Assembly: GCF_000383595.1 (NCBI RefSeq)
Contig: NZ_KB911581.1
Span: 1,386,506-1,450,505, forward strand
DNA: 64,000 nucleotides
Direction: 5' to 3'
DNA from: Streptomyces bottropensis ATCC 25435
GTDB lineage: Bacteria; Actinomycetota; Actinomycetes; Streptomycetales; Streptomycetaceae
This document shows, one piece after another, positions 37,979 to 47,330 of this stretch. Below the pieces are notes generated by a model. It did no database searches, was not told the origin of the DNA, and saw only the letters and a list, made by a program, of their open reading frames with translations. Position numbers and translations under genes: made by a program. Position 1 is the stretch's first letter. Every line of letters begins with the position of its first letter.

Positions 37979-40798
37979 GTGAGCGAGATACCAGCGAAGG
38001 CCACGGAGTCCACGGGTTCCCGGAACCCGTCGGACCGCGCGAGGCCCGAGGCCGCAGAAGATTCCGGCCTGGGCGGAGCCACGCGCGACAGCGGGGCCGC
38101 ACGCGGCGAAGCGGGCGACGGCCGCCCGGGTCGCGGGTCCGGGAACCGAGGGCCGCAGGGGCGGCCGTCCGGGGAGCGAACGCCCGAGGGGCGACCGTCC
38201 GACGCGCGCGCCGGTGCTGCCGACGGTTCCAGCGGTGCCGAGGGTGGCGCGAGTGTCATGGGTGGTCACGGCACCGGGGACTCGATGTGGCAGACCAGCG
38301 CGCCCGGATCCATCTACGACTACATCAAGGTCGCCTCGTTCTCGATCGGTGCCGACGGGCTCGTCGACCAGTGGAGCCTGCGCGCCGAGCAGTTGTTCGG
38401 CATTTCCGCCGAGCGGGCCGTGGGGATGGACCCCATCGAGGTGTTCATCGACCCCGACCGGCGTGAAGAGGGCCAGCGGAAAATGGCCGAGGTCCTCGAC
38501 GGCCGGGAGTGGACCGGTGTGGTCCCCTTCCGTGTGCCGGGTCCCGAAGGGATGGAGGGGCTGGCCGAGGTCTATGTGATGCCCACCACCGTGGAGGGCG
38601 GTGAACGGGCCGCGGTGTGCATCGTCGTGGACGTCCGCACCCTGCGCCGGATCGAGACCGATCTTGCCGCTTCGCAGGCGATTTTCGGCCAATCCCCGTT
38701 CGGTTTCCTTCTGATAGACACCGATCTTCACGTGCGGCGCGCCAACCAGCGCTTCGCCTCCATCTACGGCGGCGAGGTCGACGACCACCGCGGCCGGGGC
38801 GTCCACGACTATCTGCAGTCCCCGGAGGCCGAGCGGGTCGAGGCCACCCTGCGCCGCGTCCTGGAGACCGGCGACTCGATCACCGACATGCACATCACGG
38901 GCTTCGTGCCCGGCTCCGAGGAACGCCGCCACTGGTCCATCAACCTCTACCGCGTGCACAGCGGCACCGGCCGCCCCATCGGCATCGCCTGGCTCGGCAT
39001 CGACATCACGGCCCGTCGCTCCGCCGCCCGCGAGGCCGCCGCCGCCCGCCGCAACCTCGCCCTCCTCAACGAGGCCGGCTCACGCATCGGCAACTCCCTC
39101 GACCTGGAGACGACCGCCCGCGAACTGCTCGACGTCGTCGTCCCGGGCTTCTGTGACCTGGCCACCGTCGACCTCTACCAGGGCCTCCTGATGGGCGACG
39201 AGACCCCGCCCGGACTCGCCGACGGCAGCGCCGAACTGCGCCGCGTCGCCTTCGCCAGCGCCGTCTCCGACGCGCCCTTCGTCGGCGGACCGGCCCCCGT
39301 GCGGGTCGGCGCGGTCCACCACTACCCGTTCAACTCTCCTTGCGCGGACGCCCTGCGCACCGCCCGCCCCCAGGAGGTGCCGGAGGAGGGCAACCTCATC
39401 CAGTCGACGCTCGCCGTGCCGATGGTCGCGCACGACACCGTCGTCGGACTCGTGCAGTTCTCCCGCACGAAGGGCAGCGAGCCGTTCGGCGAACGCGACG
39501 GGGGCCTGGCCGTCGAGCTGGCCGCCCGCGCCGCCGTCTGTATCGACAACGCGCGCCTCTACCGCCGCGAGCACGAGCGCGCCCTCATCCTGCAGCGCTC
39601 CCTGCTGCCGCCGGGCGACCCCGAGGCCTCCGGGCTCGACATCGCCTGCCGCTATCTGCCGGGCAACGCGGCCACCGAGGTCGGCGGCGACTGGTTCGAC
39701 GTCATCGAACTCCCCGGCCACCGCACGGCACTCGTCGTCGGCGACGTGATGGGCCGCGGACTGCGGGCGGCGGTGGCGATGGGCGAACTGCGCACGGCTG
39801 TGCGCACGTTGGCCCTGCTGGACCTCGAACCCGCCGAGGTCCTCTCGGCACTCGACGAGATCGCCCGCGGCCTCGGCACCCCCGGCGGCGGCCAGTCGGC
39901 CTCCCGCACCTCAGCCAGCCGCCCCCGCGACAAGGATCTCTCCGAGGTCTACCTCGCCACCTGCGTCTACGCCGTCTACGACTCGGTGACCCGCCGCTGC
40001 ACCTTCGCCAACGCGGGCCATCTGCCGCCGGTACTGGTCGAGCCCGGCGAGAGCGCGCTGATGCTCGACGTGCCGCCCGGCATGCCGCTCGGCGTCGGCG
40101 GCGAGCCCTTCGAGGAGGTGGAGGTCGAACTACCCGAAGGCGCACTGTTGGCGCTCTACACGGATGGACTGGTCGAATCCCGCGACCATCCCCTCGACGA
40201 GGGCCTCCAGGCGTTCGTCGGCGCGCTCACGGACCCCGCACAGCCGCCGACCGCGCCGCGCGGCGACGCACCCCGGTCGCTGGAGGACGTCTGCGACCAC
40301 GTCCTCAACACCCTCGACACCCACCACGGCGAGGACGACATCGCGCTGCTGATGGCCCGTGTCCAGGGGCTGCCGGAGGACTCCGTCGGCGACTGGACCC
40401 TGCCGCGTGAGCCGCGCAGTGTGGGCCGCGCCCGCGAGCACGCCCGCGGCCGGTTGCAGGCCTGGGACCTGGAACCCCTCATCGACACCGCGGAACTGCT
40501 GGTCAGCGAGCTGGTCACCAACGCGCTGCGGTACGGCGAGGGCGAGATACGGCTGCGACTCCTGCTCGACAGAACGCTTGTCTGCGAGGTGTGGGACGCG
40601 GGTCTCGTGCAGCCCCGCCGGCGCCGGGCGCGTGACACGGACGAGGGCGGGCGAGGGCTCCAGCTCGTCGGCCTGCTGTCCGCCGCGTGGGGGTCCCGCC
40701 GGACGCCTCGCGGCAAGACCGTGTGGTTCGAACTGCCGCTGCCGGGCGGGGAGCACGGGCTGACGGATCCGGCCGAGGCGTTGCTGAGCCTGTTCTAG
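37979..40798 (+). CDS. PAS-PAS-GAF-SpoIIE phosphatase with C-terminal HATPase
   Basis: The product is 939 residues. After a 110-residue disordered, Arg/Gly-rich head come two PAS domains (about 115-225 and 235-345; FSIGADGLVDQWS, FGFLLIDTDLHVRRAN), a GAF domain (about 365-530), a SpoIIE/PP2C phosphatase (about 545-780; GGDWFDVIEL, VVGDVMGRG, LYTDGLVESR) and a GHKL ATPase (about 795-920; SELVTNALRYG, GRGLQLVGLLS). It integrates redox, light or small-molecule input to dephosphorylate anti-anti-sigma proteins. GTG 37979 follows GGAGGGG by ten bases; an earlier in-frame start at 37937 is rejected. It is a larger relative of the protein at 11882-13999. Confidence 0.93.
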   Translation: MSEIPAKATESTGSRNPSDRARPEAAEDSGLGGATRDSGAARGEAGDGRPGRGSGNRGPQGRPSGERTPEGRPSDARAGAADGSSGAEGGASVMGGHGTGDSMWQTSAPGSIYDYIKVASFSIGADGLVDQWSLRAEQLFGISAERAVGMDPIEVFIDPDRREEGQRKMAEVLDGREWTGVVPFRVPGPEGMEGLAEVYVMPTTVEGGERAAVCIVVDVRTLRRIETDLAASQAIFGQSPFGFLLIDTDLHVRRANQRFASIYGGEVDDHRGRGVHDYLQSPEAERVEATLRRVLETGDSITDMHITGFVPGSEERRHWSINLYRVHSGTGRPIGIAWLGIDITARRSAAREAAAARRNLALLNEAGSRIGNSLDLETTARELLDVVVPGFCDLATVDLYQGLLMGDETPPGLADGSAELRRVAFASAVSDAPFVGGPAPVRVGAVHHYPFNSPCADALRTARPQEVPEEGNLIQSTLAVPMVAHDTVVGLVQFSRTKGSEPFGERDGGLAVELAARAAVCIDNARLYRREHERALILQRSLLPPGDPEASGLDIACRYLPGNAATEVGGDWFDVIELPGHRTALVVGDVMGRGLRAAVAMGELRTAVRTLALLDLEPAEVLSALDEIARGLGTPGGGQSASRTSASRPRDKDLSEVYLATCVYAVYDSVTRRCTFANAGHLPPVLVEPGESALMLDVPPGMPLGVGGEPFEEVEVELPEGALLALYTDGLVESRDHPLDEGLQAFVGALTDPAQPPTAPRGDAPRSLEDVCDHVLNTLDTHHGEDDIALLMARVQGLPEDSVGDWTLPREPRSVGRAREHARGRLQAWDLEPLIDTAELLVSELVTNALRYGEGEIRLRLLLDRTLVCEVWDAGLVQPRRRRARDTDEGGRGLQLVGLLSAAWGSRRTPRGKTVWFELPLPGGEHGLTDPAEALLSLF

Positions 40799-40829
40799 GG
40801 CGGAGTGCCGGGGGCCGGGACTCGCCCTG

Positions 40830-43088
40830 TCAGAACTGGCCGCCCGCCGTTCTGCGGGCGCGGGTCGCCGTTCCGCCGTAGCAGGCGGGGCCCCGCAGGT
40901 CGGCCCGGCCGTCGCCACCGGGGGGCTCGCCGAGGACGATGCCGCCCAGCAGGGCACCGGCCAGGCCGTCGCCGACGGGGCCGCCGTACGGATTGCCGTA
41001 CGCCCGGACGTCCTGCTCGGCGAGGTGCCGGGCCTCCTGGGCCAGGGCGTGGGCCCGCCGGGTGTCCGCCGCCTTTTCCACGTTCTCGTCCTGCCCGGCG
41101 GAGTCCGTCGGCATCGCCTGCGTCAGATGCCGTTCCGCCTCCCACAGCCGGGTCCTGGCAGGCGCGCCCACCGCTCCCCGGTGCGTGGTGACGAAGTCCG
41201 CCGCGGTGGCGACCGCGCTGTGGGCCGGGAGGAACCAGCGGTCCTGACGGCGCAGGACGTCGAAGGGGTCGTCGTGCGTGCCGGTGGAACGGGCAGCCTG
41301 CCCGGCGGTCACCGTGGCGTGCGCCAGCTCGGCGGCGAGCCGTTCCACCCCGGTCACGAACAGGTCCGCCTGGTCGATGGCGCCCTCGGCGGCCCGCAGG
41401 TGCGCGGCCGCGGTGTGCAGGTCGCCCGGATAGGCGGCCTGGCGGGCCCGGTTCAGCTCGGTGGTGGCGAAGACAAGGCGGTCCTTGGCCTGTTCGACAT
41501 GGCCGGCGACGGGGAGCGAGACGGCCGGGGCGTAGTCCTCGCGCAGGGTGGTGAGGGTGGCGGCCGCTGTCGCCGTACGGCCGGCCAGCTCGCGGAAGCG
41601 GGTCTCCGCGCACTCCAGGGCGGGGGTGATGTCCCGCTCCAGGGCTCGGAGTTGGTCGAAGGCGGGCGTCGCCGTGTCGAGTCGCCGCTGTGCGGTCGTG
41701 CACCGGGTGAGGATCTCTTCCAGCAGCGCGCGTTCCTCGTCGGGCGACAGGGCGCCGCGCTCCTCGTCCAGCCGCAGATCCGCCCGGCAGGCCCCCGCCA
41801 GCTCCCGCCGCGCGTCCGCCAACGCCTCCACGAACGGCTGTACCGCGTCCCGGCCCGCAGGGGTCTCGGCGAAGGGCATGGCCGGGTCGAGGGGGATCGC
41901 GGCCTCCGAGCGGGGCTCGGCCGAGTCGACTGTGGGGGGTCCGGCGTCCGCGTCGGTGGGGCCGGTCGGTTGCGCCGCGTGGGGTGTGGGTGGGGCGGCG
42001 GCGGGATCGGGCGGGGTGGGGTCGGGCGGGCCTTGTTCCTCGGGTGGGGCGGCGTCGGAGACCGCCGGAGTTTCTCCGTGCGGCTGCGGCTGCGGCTCGG
42101 CTTCCGGCTGCGGATCGGGCTCGGCGTCTTCGGCGGGGCCGGCCGGGGCTTTCGCGGAGGGCTCGGTGTCGTCGTGGTCCGTGGGCCGGTCCGGGGGCGG
42201 CCCGGCGGCAACGTGGCCCGGGCGGGCCGCCGCGAAGCGGAGTTCCTCGGCGCTGGTACGGACACTGTCGTCGGTCTCGACGAGCAGCCGCTGGGCCCGG
42301 AGATGGAGGTCGGACAGGGGGCTGGTCGGCGGTGCGTAGGTGCCGGTCGGCGTCGTGCGCAGCCGGGCGCGGCGTCGGCGTCGTACGAGCGAGTACGCGG
42401 CCACGGCGACGGCCGCGCCCGCGGCGGCCACCGGCAGGATCAGATCCGCCCCGGACGCCTCGTCACCGACCGGCGCCGCCGCACCGACGCCGGGCGCCAC
42501 CGGCCGTGCGCCGGTGGCCGGGGGCGCGAGTGGCACGGCGGCGGGGCCACCGGGTGCGGTGCCGGCACCTGCTTCCAAGGGCCACCCGCCGATGGCCGGG
42601 AACGTGGACCATGCGGGATCGACCGGATGTGCGGGGCGGCTTCTCGTACGGTCTGTCACCCCGGGGGAGCCGTCGCTGTCCGCAGTGCCGGGTCGTCGGT
42701 CGGCGGCGGGGCCGACGGTTGTCGTGCCCGTGCCCGTGCCCGTGCCCGTGCCTGTGCCCGTGTCCTGCGTCCGGGACGGCTTGTCGTCGTGGGGTGGGGC
42801 GGATTGTCTCTCGGCAGCCGGTCCGACGGCCGTCCTTCCCGCGTCCGGCGGCGCCTCGGTCGGCTCGCCGCCGTCCGCGGGCACCACCCGGGGCGAACCC
42901 GGGGCCGTGTCGCCCGCGTGGCGTGTGTCGGCGGGGCGGTCCGTGGATCGCCCTTCGGCCGGTTGCGTGGTCGTGGGGAGCAGGAGCCAGGCCAAGGCTG
43001 CGAGCACCCCGAAGGCGGTGTGGGCCAGGCGCACGGCTATGTGCGACGTGGCGCCCCGCGCTCGGCTCCTTCTCAGACGCGACGTCAC
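40830..43088 (-). CDS. TPM-family-like membrane protein lacking the TPM domain
   Basis: The product is 752 residues. A membrane segment near the N-terminus (about 18-40) is followed by a long Thr/Pro/Gly-rich section with a (TG)7 run, a second membrane helix (about 217-235, then RRRRRARLR), and a coiled-coil region with LRAQRLLVETDDSVRTSAEEL and VAGHVEQAKDRLVFATTELNRAR, which I recognise from Streptomyces TPM_phosphatase proteins. In those the N-terminal ~150 residues form the TPM domain; it is missing here. The middle also carries Pro/Glu/Asp-rich filler, and one coiled-coil stretch seems shortened before FVTTHRGAVGAPARTRL. Function is unknown; a wall-associated scaffold is a guess. Confidence 0.75.
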   Translation of the reverse strand: MTSRLRRSRARGATSHIAVRLAHTAFGVLAALAWLLLPTTTQPAEGRSTDRPADTRHAGDTAPGSPRVVPADGGEPTEAPPDAGRTAVGPAAERQSAPPHDDKPSRTQDTGTGTGTGTGTGTTTVGPAADRRPGTADSDGSPGVTDRTRSRPAHPVDPAWSTFPAIGGWPLEAGAGTAPGGPAAVPLAPPATGARPVAPGVGAAAPVGDEASGADLILPVAAAGAAVAVAAYSLVRRRRRARLRTTPTGTYAPPTSPLSDLHLRAQRLLVETDDSVRTSAEELRFAAARPGHVAAGPPPDRPTDHDDTEPSAKAPAGPAEDAEPDPQPEAEPQPQPHGETPAVSDAAPPEEQGPPDPTPPDPAAAPPTPHAAQPTGPTDADAGPPTVDSAEPRSEAAIPLDPAMPFAETPAGRDAVQPFVEALADARRELAGACRADLRLDEERGALSPDEERALLEEILTRCTTAQRRLDTATPAFDQLRALERDITPALECAETRFRELAGRTATAAATLTTLREDYAPAVSLPVAGHVEQAKDRLVFATTELNRARQAAYPGDLHTAAAHLRAAEGAIDQADLFVTGVERLAAELAHATVTAGQAARSTGTHDDPFDVLRRQDRWFLPAHSAVATAADFVTTHRGAVGAPARTRLWEAERHLTQAMPTDSAGQDENVEKAADTRRAHALAQEARHLAEQDVRAYGNPYGGPVGDGLAGALLGGIVLGEPPGGDGRADLRGPACYGGTATRARRTAGGQF
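42724..42765. repeat. In-frame GTGCCC hexamer array
   Basis: Seven consecutive hexamers of GTGCCC (two with one change) lie inside the TPM-like gene and encode the Thr-Gly dipeptide run. Hexamers keep the frame when copy number changes. Confidence 0.9.
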
Positions 43089-43343
43089 ATTTGGGAGCGT
43101 ATGGCCGGACTCGCGCGGTCGCGAGCGGGGGACGGCGGAGTGGGGAGGACGAGGGTCGGCACCGACGGCGAAGGCCAGGCAGAACCGCTTCCCCCGCGAG
43201 GGTGGTCCTGATCGTCGCCTGCTCGGTGCTGTCGTACCCCGCGAGCCGCCCCGGCCGCGTCGCCACCCGGTGACGCGCGGGCGGTGACGCGCGGCGACCG
43301 CGATGCCCGGATGACGACCCGCACCACCCCCGAGGGCCGGCCC

Positions 43344-44120
43344 TCACCCCGCCGAGGACCGCCTCCTGATCTTCGACCCCAGCCACACCAGCGGGTCGTA
43401 CTTGCGGTCCACGGCACGCTCCTTCAACGGGATCAGCGCGTTGTCCGTGATCTTGATGCCTTCGGGGCAGACCTCGGTGCAGCACTTGGTGATGTTGCAG
43501 TAGCCGAGACCGTGTTCGTCCTGGGCCGTCTTCTTGCGGTCCAGGCCGGTGTCCTCCGCCGCGTCCAGCGGGTGCATGTCCAGCTCCGCGACGCGCATGA
43601 GGAAGCGCGGGCCCGCGAAGGCCGGCTTGTTCTCCTCGTGGTCGCGGACGACGTGGCAGGTGTCCTGGCACAGGAAGCACTCGATGCACTTGCGGAACTC
43701 CTGCGGACGGTCCACGTCCTCCTGCATCATGCGGTACTCGCCGGGACCGAGCTTCTCCGGCGGCACGAAGGCCGGGACCTCGCGCGCCTTGGTGTAGTTG
43801 AACCCCACGTCCGTGACCAGGTCACGCACGACGGGGAAGGCCCGCAGCGGCGTGACGGTGATCGTCTCGTCCCGCTCGAACACCGACATCCGGGTCATGC
43901 ACATCAGCCGGGGACGGCCGTTGATCTCGGCGGAACACGAACCGCACTTGCCCGCCTTGCAGTTCCAGCGGACGGCGAGGTCGGGTGTCCGGGTCGCCTG
44001 GAGCCGGTGGATGATGTCGAGCACCACCTCGCCCTCGTTCACCTCGACCTCGAAGTCCTCCAGGGCGCCGCCTCGCACATCGCCCCGCCACACCCTGAAG
44101 CGCGCCTCGTAGCCGCTCAT
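43344..44120 (-). CDS. sdhB: Succinate dehydrogenase iron-sulfur subunit
   Basis: This 258-residue protein has an N-terminal plant-ferredoxin-type 2Fe-2S domain (CKAGKCGSC, then the fourth Cys in RLMCMTRM) and a C-terminal dicluster domain (CIECFLCQDTC and CNITKCCTEVCPEGI) for 4Fe-4S and 3Fe-4S centres. It carries electrons from SdhA to the quinone site. ATG 44120 gives the family N-terminus; longer in-frame text overlaps sdhA and is rejected. It is the last gene of the operon, 31 bases after sdhA. The sequence is of the classical Sdh1-like actinobacterial type with the Cys-rich C-terminal domain complete. Confidence 0.95.
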   Translation of the reverse strand: MSGYEARFRVWRGDVRGGALEDFEVEVNEGEVVLDIIHRLQATRTPDLAVRWNCKAGKCGSCSAEINGRPRLMCMTRMSVFERDETITVTPLRAFPVVRDLVTDVGFNYTKAREVPAFVPPEKLGPGEYRMMQEDVDRPQEFRKCIECFLCQDTCHVVRDHEENKPAFAGPRFLMRVAELDMHPLDAAEDTGLDRKKTAQDEHGLGYCNITKCCTEVCPEGIKITDNALIPLKERAVDRKYDPLVWLGSKIRRRSSAG

Positions 44121-44151
44121 GACCGCGCCTCCTCGTGGCTGTCGTAGCCGC

Positions 44152-46095
44152 TCACTCGTACAGCTCCTCTTCGGCGAGGTACTTGACCAGCTCCTCCTTG
44201 TCGAACAGGGCGAGCAGGTCGGGACGGATGGCTTCGGTGGTCTCCCGGGTGAGGGCGATCTGGCCGACGACGGGGTCCCAGGTCTCCGGCCCGCCCGTCG
44301 GATCGGAGAGCCGGCACAACAGGTTGATCCGGCGCCAGTCGCGGTCCATCGTCGGATGGTCCTCGCGGGTGTGGCCGCCACGCGACTCGGTGCGCTCCAG
44401 CGCGGCCCGGGCCACACACTCGCTGACCAGCAGCATGTTCCGCAGGTCGAGGGCGAGGTGCCAGCCCGGATTGAACTGCCGGTGCCCCTCCACACCCGCC
44501 CGCCGCGCCCGCACCCGCAGGTCGGATAGCTTCTCCAGCGCCTGCTCCATCTCGCCCTCGCGGCGGATGATGCCGACCAGGTCGTTCATGGCCTGCTGCA
44601 GTTCCTGGTGGAGGGTGTACGGGTTCTCCGGTGGCCGGCCGGCCTCCAGACCCGGCTCCGGACCCTCGGCGGAGAACGGCCGCAGCGCCTCAGCGGCGGC
44701 CGTGTCCACCTCGATGTCGTCCACCGGGGGCCGGGCCCCGCTCAGGCCCGCCGTGTACGCGGCCGCGTGCTGCCCCGCCCGGCGGCCGAACACGAGGAGG
44801 TCGGACAGGGAGTTGCCGCCCAGCCGGTTGGAGCCGTGCATCCCGCCGGCCACCTCACCGGCCGCGAACAGGCCCGGCACCCCGCGCGCCGCCGCCGTGT
44901 CCGACTCGACCGCGATCCCGCCCATCACGTAGTGGCAGGTGGGCCCGACCTCCATCGCCTCCGCCGTGATGTCGACGTCCGCCAGCTCCTTGAACTGGTG
45001 ATACATCGACGGCAGCCGGCGCCGGATGGTCTCCGCGGGCATCCGCGTGGACACGTCCAGGAAGACCCCGCCGTGCGGCGAGCCCCGGCCCGCCTTCACC
45101 TCGGAGTTGATGGCCCGCGCCACCTCGTCGCGCGGCAGCAGTTCGGGCGGGCGGCGGTTGTGGTCCGGGTCCTCGTACCAGCGGTCGCCCTCCTCCTCGG
45201 ACTCCGCGTACTTCTCCTTGAAGACGTCCGGGACGTAGTCGAACATGAACCGCTCGCCCTCGGAGTTGCGCAGGACGCCGCCGTCCCCGCGCACCGACTC
45301 CGTGACGAGGATGCCCTTGACCGAGGGCGGCCAGACCATGCCCGTCGGATGGAACTGCACGAACTCCATGTTCAGCAGCGGCGCCCCCGCGAGCAGTGCC
45401 AGTGCGTGGCCGTCGCCCGTGTACTCCCACGAGTTCGACGTCACCTTGAACGACTTGCCGATCCCGCCGGTGGCGATGACCACGGCCGGAGCTTCGAGGA
45501 CGAAGAAGCGCCCGGATTCGCGCTCGTAACCGAAGACGCCGCAGACGCGGCCGCCGTCCTTCAGCACCCGGGTGACCGTGCACTCCTGGAAGACCTTCAG
45601 CCGGGACTCGTAGTCGCCGGTCTCCTTGTGGTCCTCCTGCTGGAGCGCGACGATCTTCTGCTGGAGCGTGCGGATCAGCTCCAGGCCCGTACGGTCGCCG
45701 ACGTGTGCCAGGCGCGGGTACTCGTGGCCGCCGAAGTTGCGCTGCGAGATCCGGCCGTCCTTCGTACGGTCGAAGAGGGCGCCCCAGGTCTCCAGCTCCC
45801 ACACCCGGTCGGGGGCCTCGCGCGCGTGCAGCTCGGCCATCCGCCACTGGTTGAGGAACTTGCCGCCGCGCATGGTGTCGCGGAAGTGGACCTGCCAGTT
45901 GTCGCCGGAGTTGACGTTGCCCATGGCGGCCGCGATGCCGCCCTCCGCCATCACCGTGTGCGCCTTGCCGAACAGGGACTTGCAGATCACGGCCGTACGG
46001 GCGCCCCGCTCACGGGCCTCGATCGCGGCGCGGAGCCCGGCGCCGCCGGCGCCGATCACGACGACGTCCCACTCCTGTCGTTCGACCACGGACAT
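44152..46095 (-). CDS. sdhA: Succinate dehydrogenase flavoprotein subunit
   Basis: The product is 647 residues. The FAD-binding start VIGAGGAGLRAAIEARERG is followed by KAHTVMAEGGIAAAMGN, where the His covalently attaches FAD in the family. The active site is in HPTGMVWPPSVKG and TESVRGDGGVLRN, with the His/Arg set CHYVMGGIAVE and SNRLGGNSLSDLLVFG. It oxidises succinate to fumarate, feeding the two fumarases in this window. ATG 46095 has AAGGTG upstream; an in-frame GTG at 46104 is less likely. Spacing to sdhC is 19 bases. Confidence 0.96.
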   Translation of the reverse strand: MSVVERQEWDVVVIGAGGAGLRAAIEARERGARTAVICKSLFGKAHTVMAEGGIAAAMGNVNSGDNWQVHFRDTMRGGKFLNQWRMAELHAREAPDRVWELETWGALFDRTKDGRISQRNFGGHEYPRLAHVGDRTGLELIRTLQQKIVALQQEDHKETGDYESRLKVFQECTVTRVLKDGGRVCGVFGYERESGRFFVLEAPAVVIATGGIGKSFKVTSNSWEYTGDGHALALLAGAPLLNMEFVQFHPTGMVWPPSVKGILVTESVRGDGGVLRNSEGERFMFDYVPDVFKEKYAESEEEGDRWYEDPDHNRRPPELLPRDEVARAINSEVKAGRGSPHGGVFLDVSTRMPAETIRRRLPSMYHQFKELADVDITAEAMEVGPTCHYVMGGIAVESDTAAARGVPGLFAAGEVAGGMHGSNRLGGNSLSDLLVFGRRAGQHAAAYTAGLSGARPPVDDIEVDTAAAEALRPFSAEGPEPGLEAGRPPENPYTLHQELQQAMNDLVGIIRREGEMEQALEKLSDLRVRARRAGVEGHRQFNPGWHLALDLRNMLLVSECVARAALERTESRGGHTREDHPTMDRDWRRINLLCRLSDPTGGPETWDPVVGQIALTRETTEAIRPDLLALFDKEELVKYLAEEELYE

Positions 46096-46114
46096 CAGAA
46101 GCACCTTTTGTCTG

Positions 46115-46951
46115 TTAGAAGAGGGCCGGATCGTCGAAGACGCCGGACGCGACCAGGTACACGTAGAAGTCGGCGAGCGCCACGCTCACCAACGACGCCC
46201 AGGCCAGCTGCATGTGGCGGGCGTTGAGCTTCCCGACCCAACTCCACATCCGGTAGCGCACGGGATGCTTGGAGAAGTGCTTGAGTTTGCCGCCCACGAT
46301 GTGCCGGCACGAGTGGCAGGAGAGGGTGTACGCCCAGATCAGCACGATGTTCACGAGGAACACGAGGGTGCCGAGGCCCATGTGGCCCCATGCGTAGTTC
46401 TCGTCGCGGAAGGCCAGGACCGTGTCGTAGGTGAGGATGCAGGCGACGAGCAGGGCCGCGTAGAAGAAGTACCGGTGCAGGTTCTGCAGGATCAGCGGGA
46501 ACCGGGTCTCGCCGGAGTACTTCTGGTGCGGCTCGGCGACCGCGCAGGCGGGCGGGGAGGCCCAGAAGCCGCGGTAGTAGGCCTTGCGGTAGTAGTAGCA
46601 GGTCAGGCGGAAGCCGAGTGGGAAGATCAGGATGATGATCGCCGGTGAGATGCCCCACCAGCCGCCGAAGATCTCCCAGTTGGGGCCCCCGCGCATGGGC
46701 TCGCAGCGTTCCGCCAGACAGGGCGAGTAGAACGGCGAGACGTACGGGGCCGCGTAGTAGTGCGCGTCGGCGAAGGCCCGCCACGTCGAGTACACGATGA
46801 AGGCCAGCAGGCCGGCGGCTGTCGCGGCGGGGGCCAGCCACCAGCGGTCGGTGCGCAGGTGCGGGGCGGAGATCGCGGCGCGCGTACGGGTCCGTACGCC
46901 GCCGCGCCGGGGATGGGGTTCTGTTGCCGGTGGTTCCGTACCAGTGGCCAA
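46115..46951 (-). CDS. sdhC: Succinate dehydrogenase single membrane-anchor subunit
   Basis: The product is 278 residues with five or so membrane helices (about 41-59, 98-114, 160-179, 191-213 and 252-270). Likely haem-ligand His residues are in LHRYFFYAALLVACILTY, CHSCRHIVGGK and ARHMQLAWAS. The protein is far longer than canonical SdhC or SdhD and resembles the one-piece anchor of mycobacterial Sdh1-type complexes; no sdhD is present. TTG 46951 has GGGAG seven bases upstream. An external loop with paired Cys (SPCLAERCEPM) is notable. Confidence 0.92.
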   Translation of the reverse strand: MATGTEPPATEPHPRRGGVRTRTRAAISAPHLRTDRWWLAPAATAAGLLAFIVYSTWRAFADAHYYAAPYVSPFYSPCLAERCEPMRGGPNWEIFGGWWGISPAIIILIFPLGFRLTCYYYRKAYYRGFWASPPACAVAEPHQKYSGETRFPLILQNLHRYFFYAALLVACILTYDTVLAFRDENYAWGHMGLGTLVFLVNIVLIWAYTLSCHSCRHIVGGKLKHFSKHPVRYRMWSWVGKLNARHMQLAWASLVSVALADFYVYLVASGVFDDPALF

Positions 46952-47039
46952 CGGGGGACTCCCGGTCGGGTTCTTGGCGTGTCGGGGACGAGGGCTGGGG
47001 CTGGGCTTTCGGGGTCGCGGGGGTGGTCGGTTACGGCGG

Positions 47040-47330
47040 TCAGGGGGCGCGGCGGTCGCGGGCGCCGAGGCCCTCGTCGTCCGAGTCCGTCCACAGTGAG
47101 CTGTCGTACGGGGTGTCGGGGATCGGGACCAGGTCCGGGCGGCGTGGCTTCGCCAGGGCGGGCGCGGCCTCGCCGAGCAGGGCGACGCTTTCGCGCAGGT
47201 GGTCGGCGTCGGTTCGGACGCGGCGTATCTCCAGGCCGCTGCCGCCGAGTTGTTGCTCCAGGCGGCGTACGGAACGGGTCAGTTCGTCCAGGCAGCGCCG
47301 GACTGCCGTCAAGTCGTCGTGCACGGACAT
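47040..47330 (-). CDS. Small coiled-coil protein at the head of the sdh operon
   Basis: The product is 96 residues. The first 55 form a predicted amphipathic helix (LTAVRRCLDELTRSVRRLEQQLG, heptad Leu/Val) and the remainder is Pro/Asp-rich (VPIPDTPYDSSLWTDSDDEG). ATG 47330 follows GAGGG by six bases. The stop is 88 bases before sdhC on the same strand, so it is probably the first gene of the sdh transcript. No annotated homologue comes to mind. A role in assembly of the complex is only suggested by position. Confidence 0.7.
   Translation of the reverse strand: MSVHDDLTAVRRCLDELTRSVRRLEQQLGGSGLEIRRVRTDADHLRESVALLGEAAPALAKPRRPDLVPIPDTPYDSSLWTDSDDEGLGARDRRAP

Noticed and set aside
42724..42765. 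Regular hexamers considered as a CRISPR-like array
   Set aside because: There are no spacers; the units are contiguous and in frame inside a gene, encoding a Thr-Gly run.
41025..43211. Several long plus-strand frames opposite the TPM-like gene
   Set aside because: They contain only Arg/Gly/Val-rich text, whereas the minus strand shows coiled-coil phrases known from TPM-family proteins and two membrane helices.
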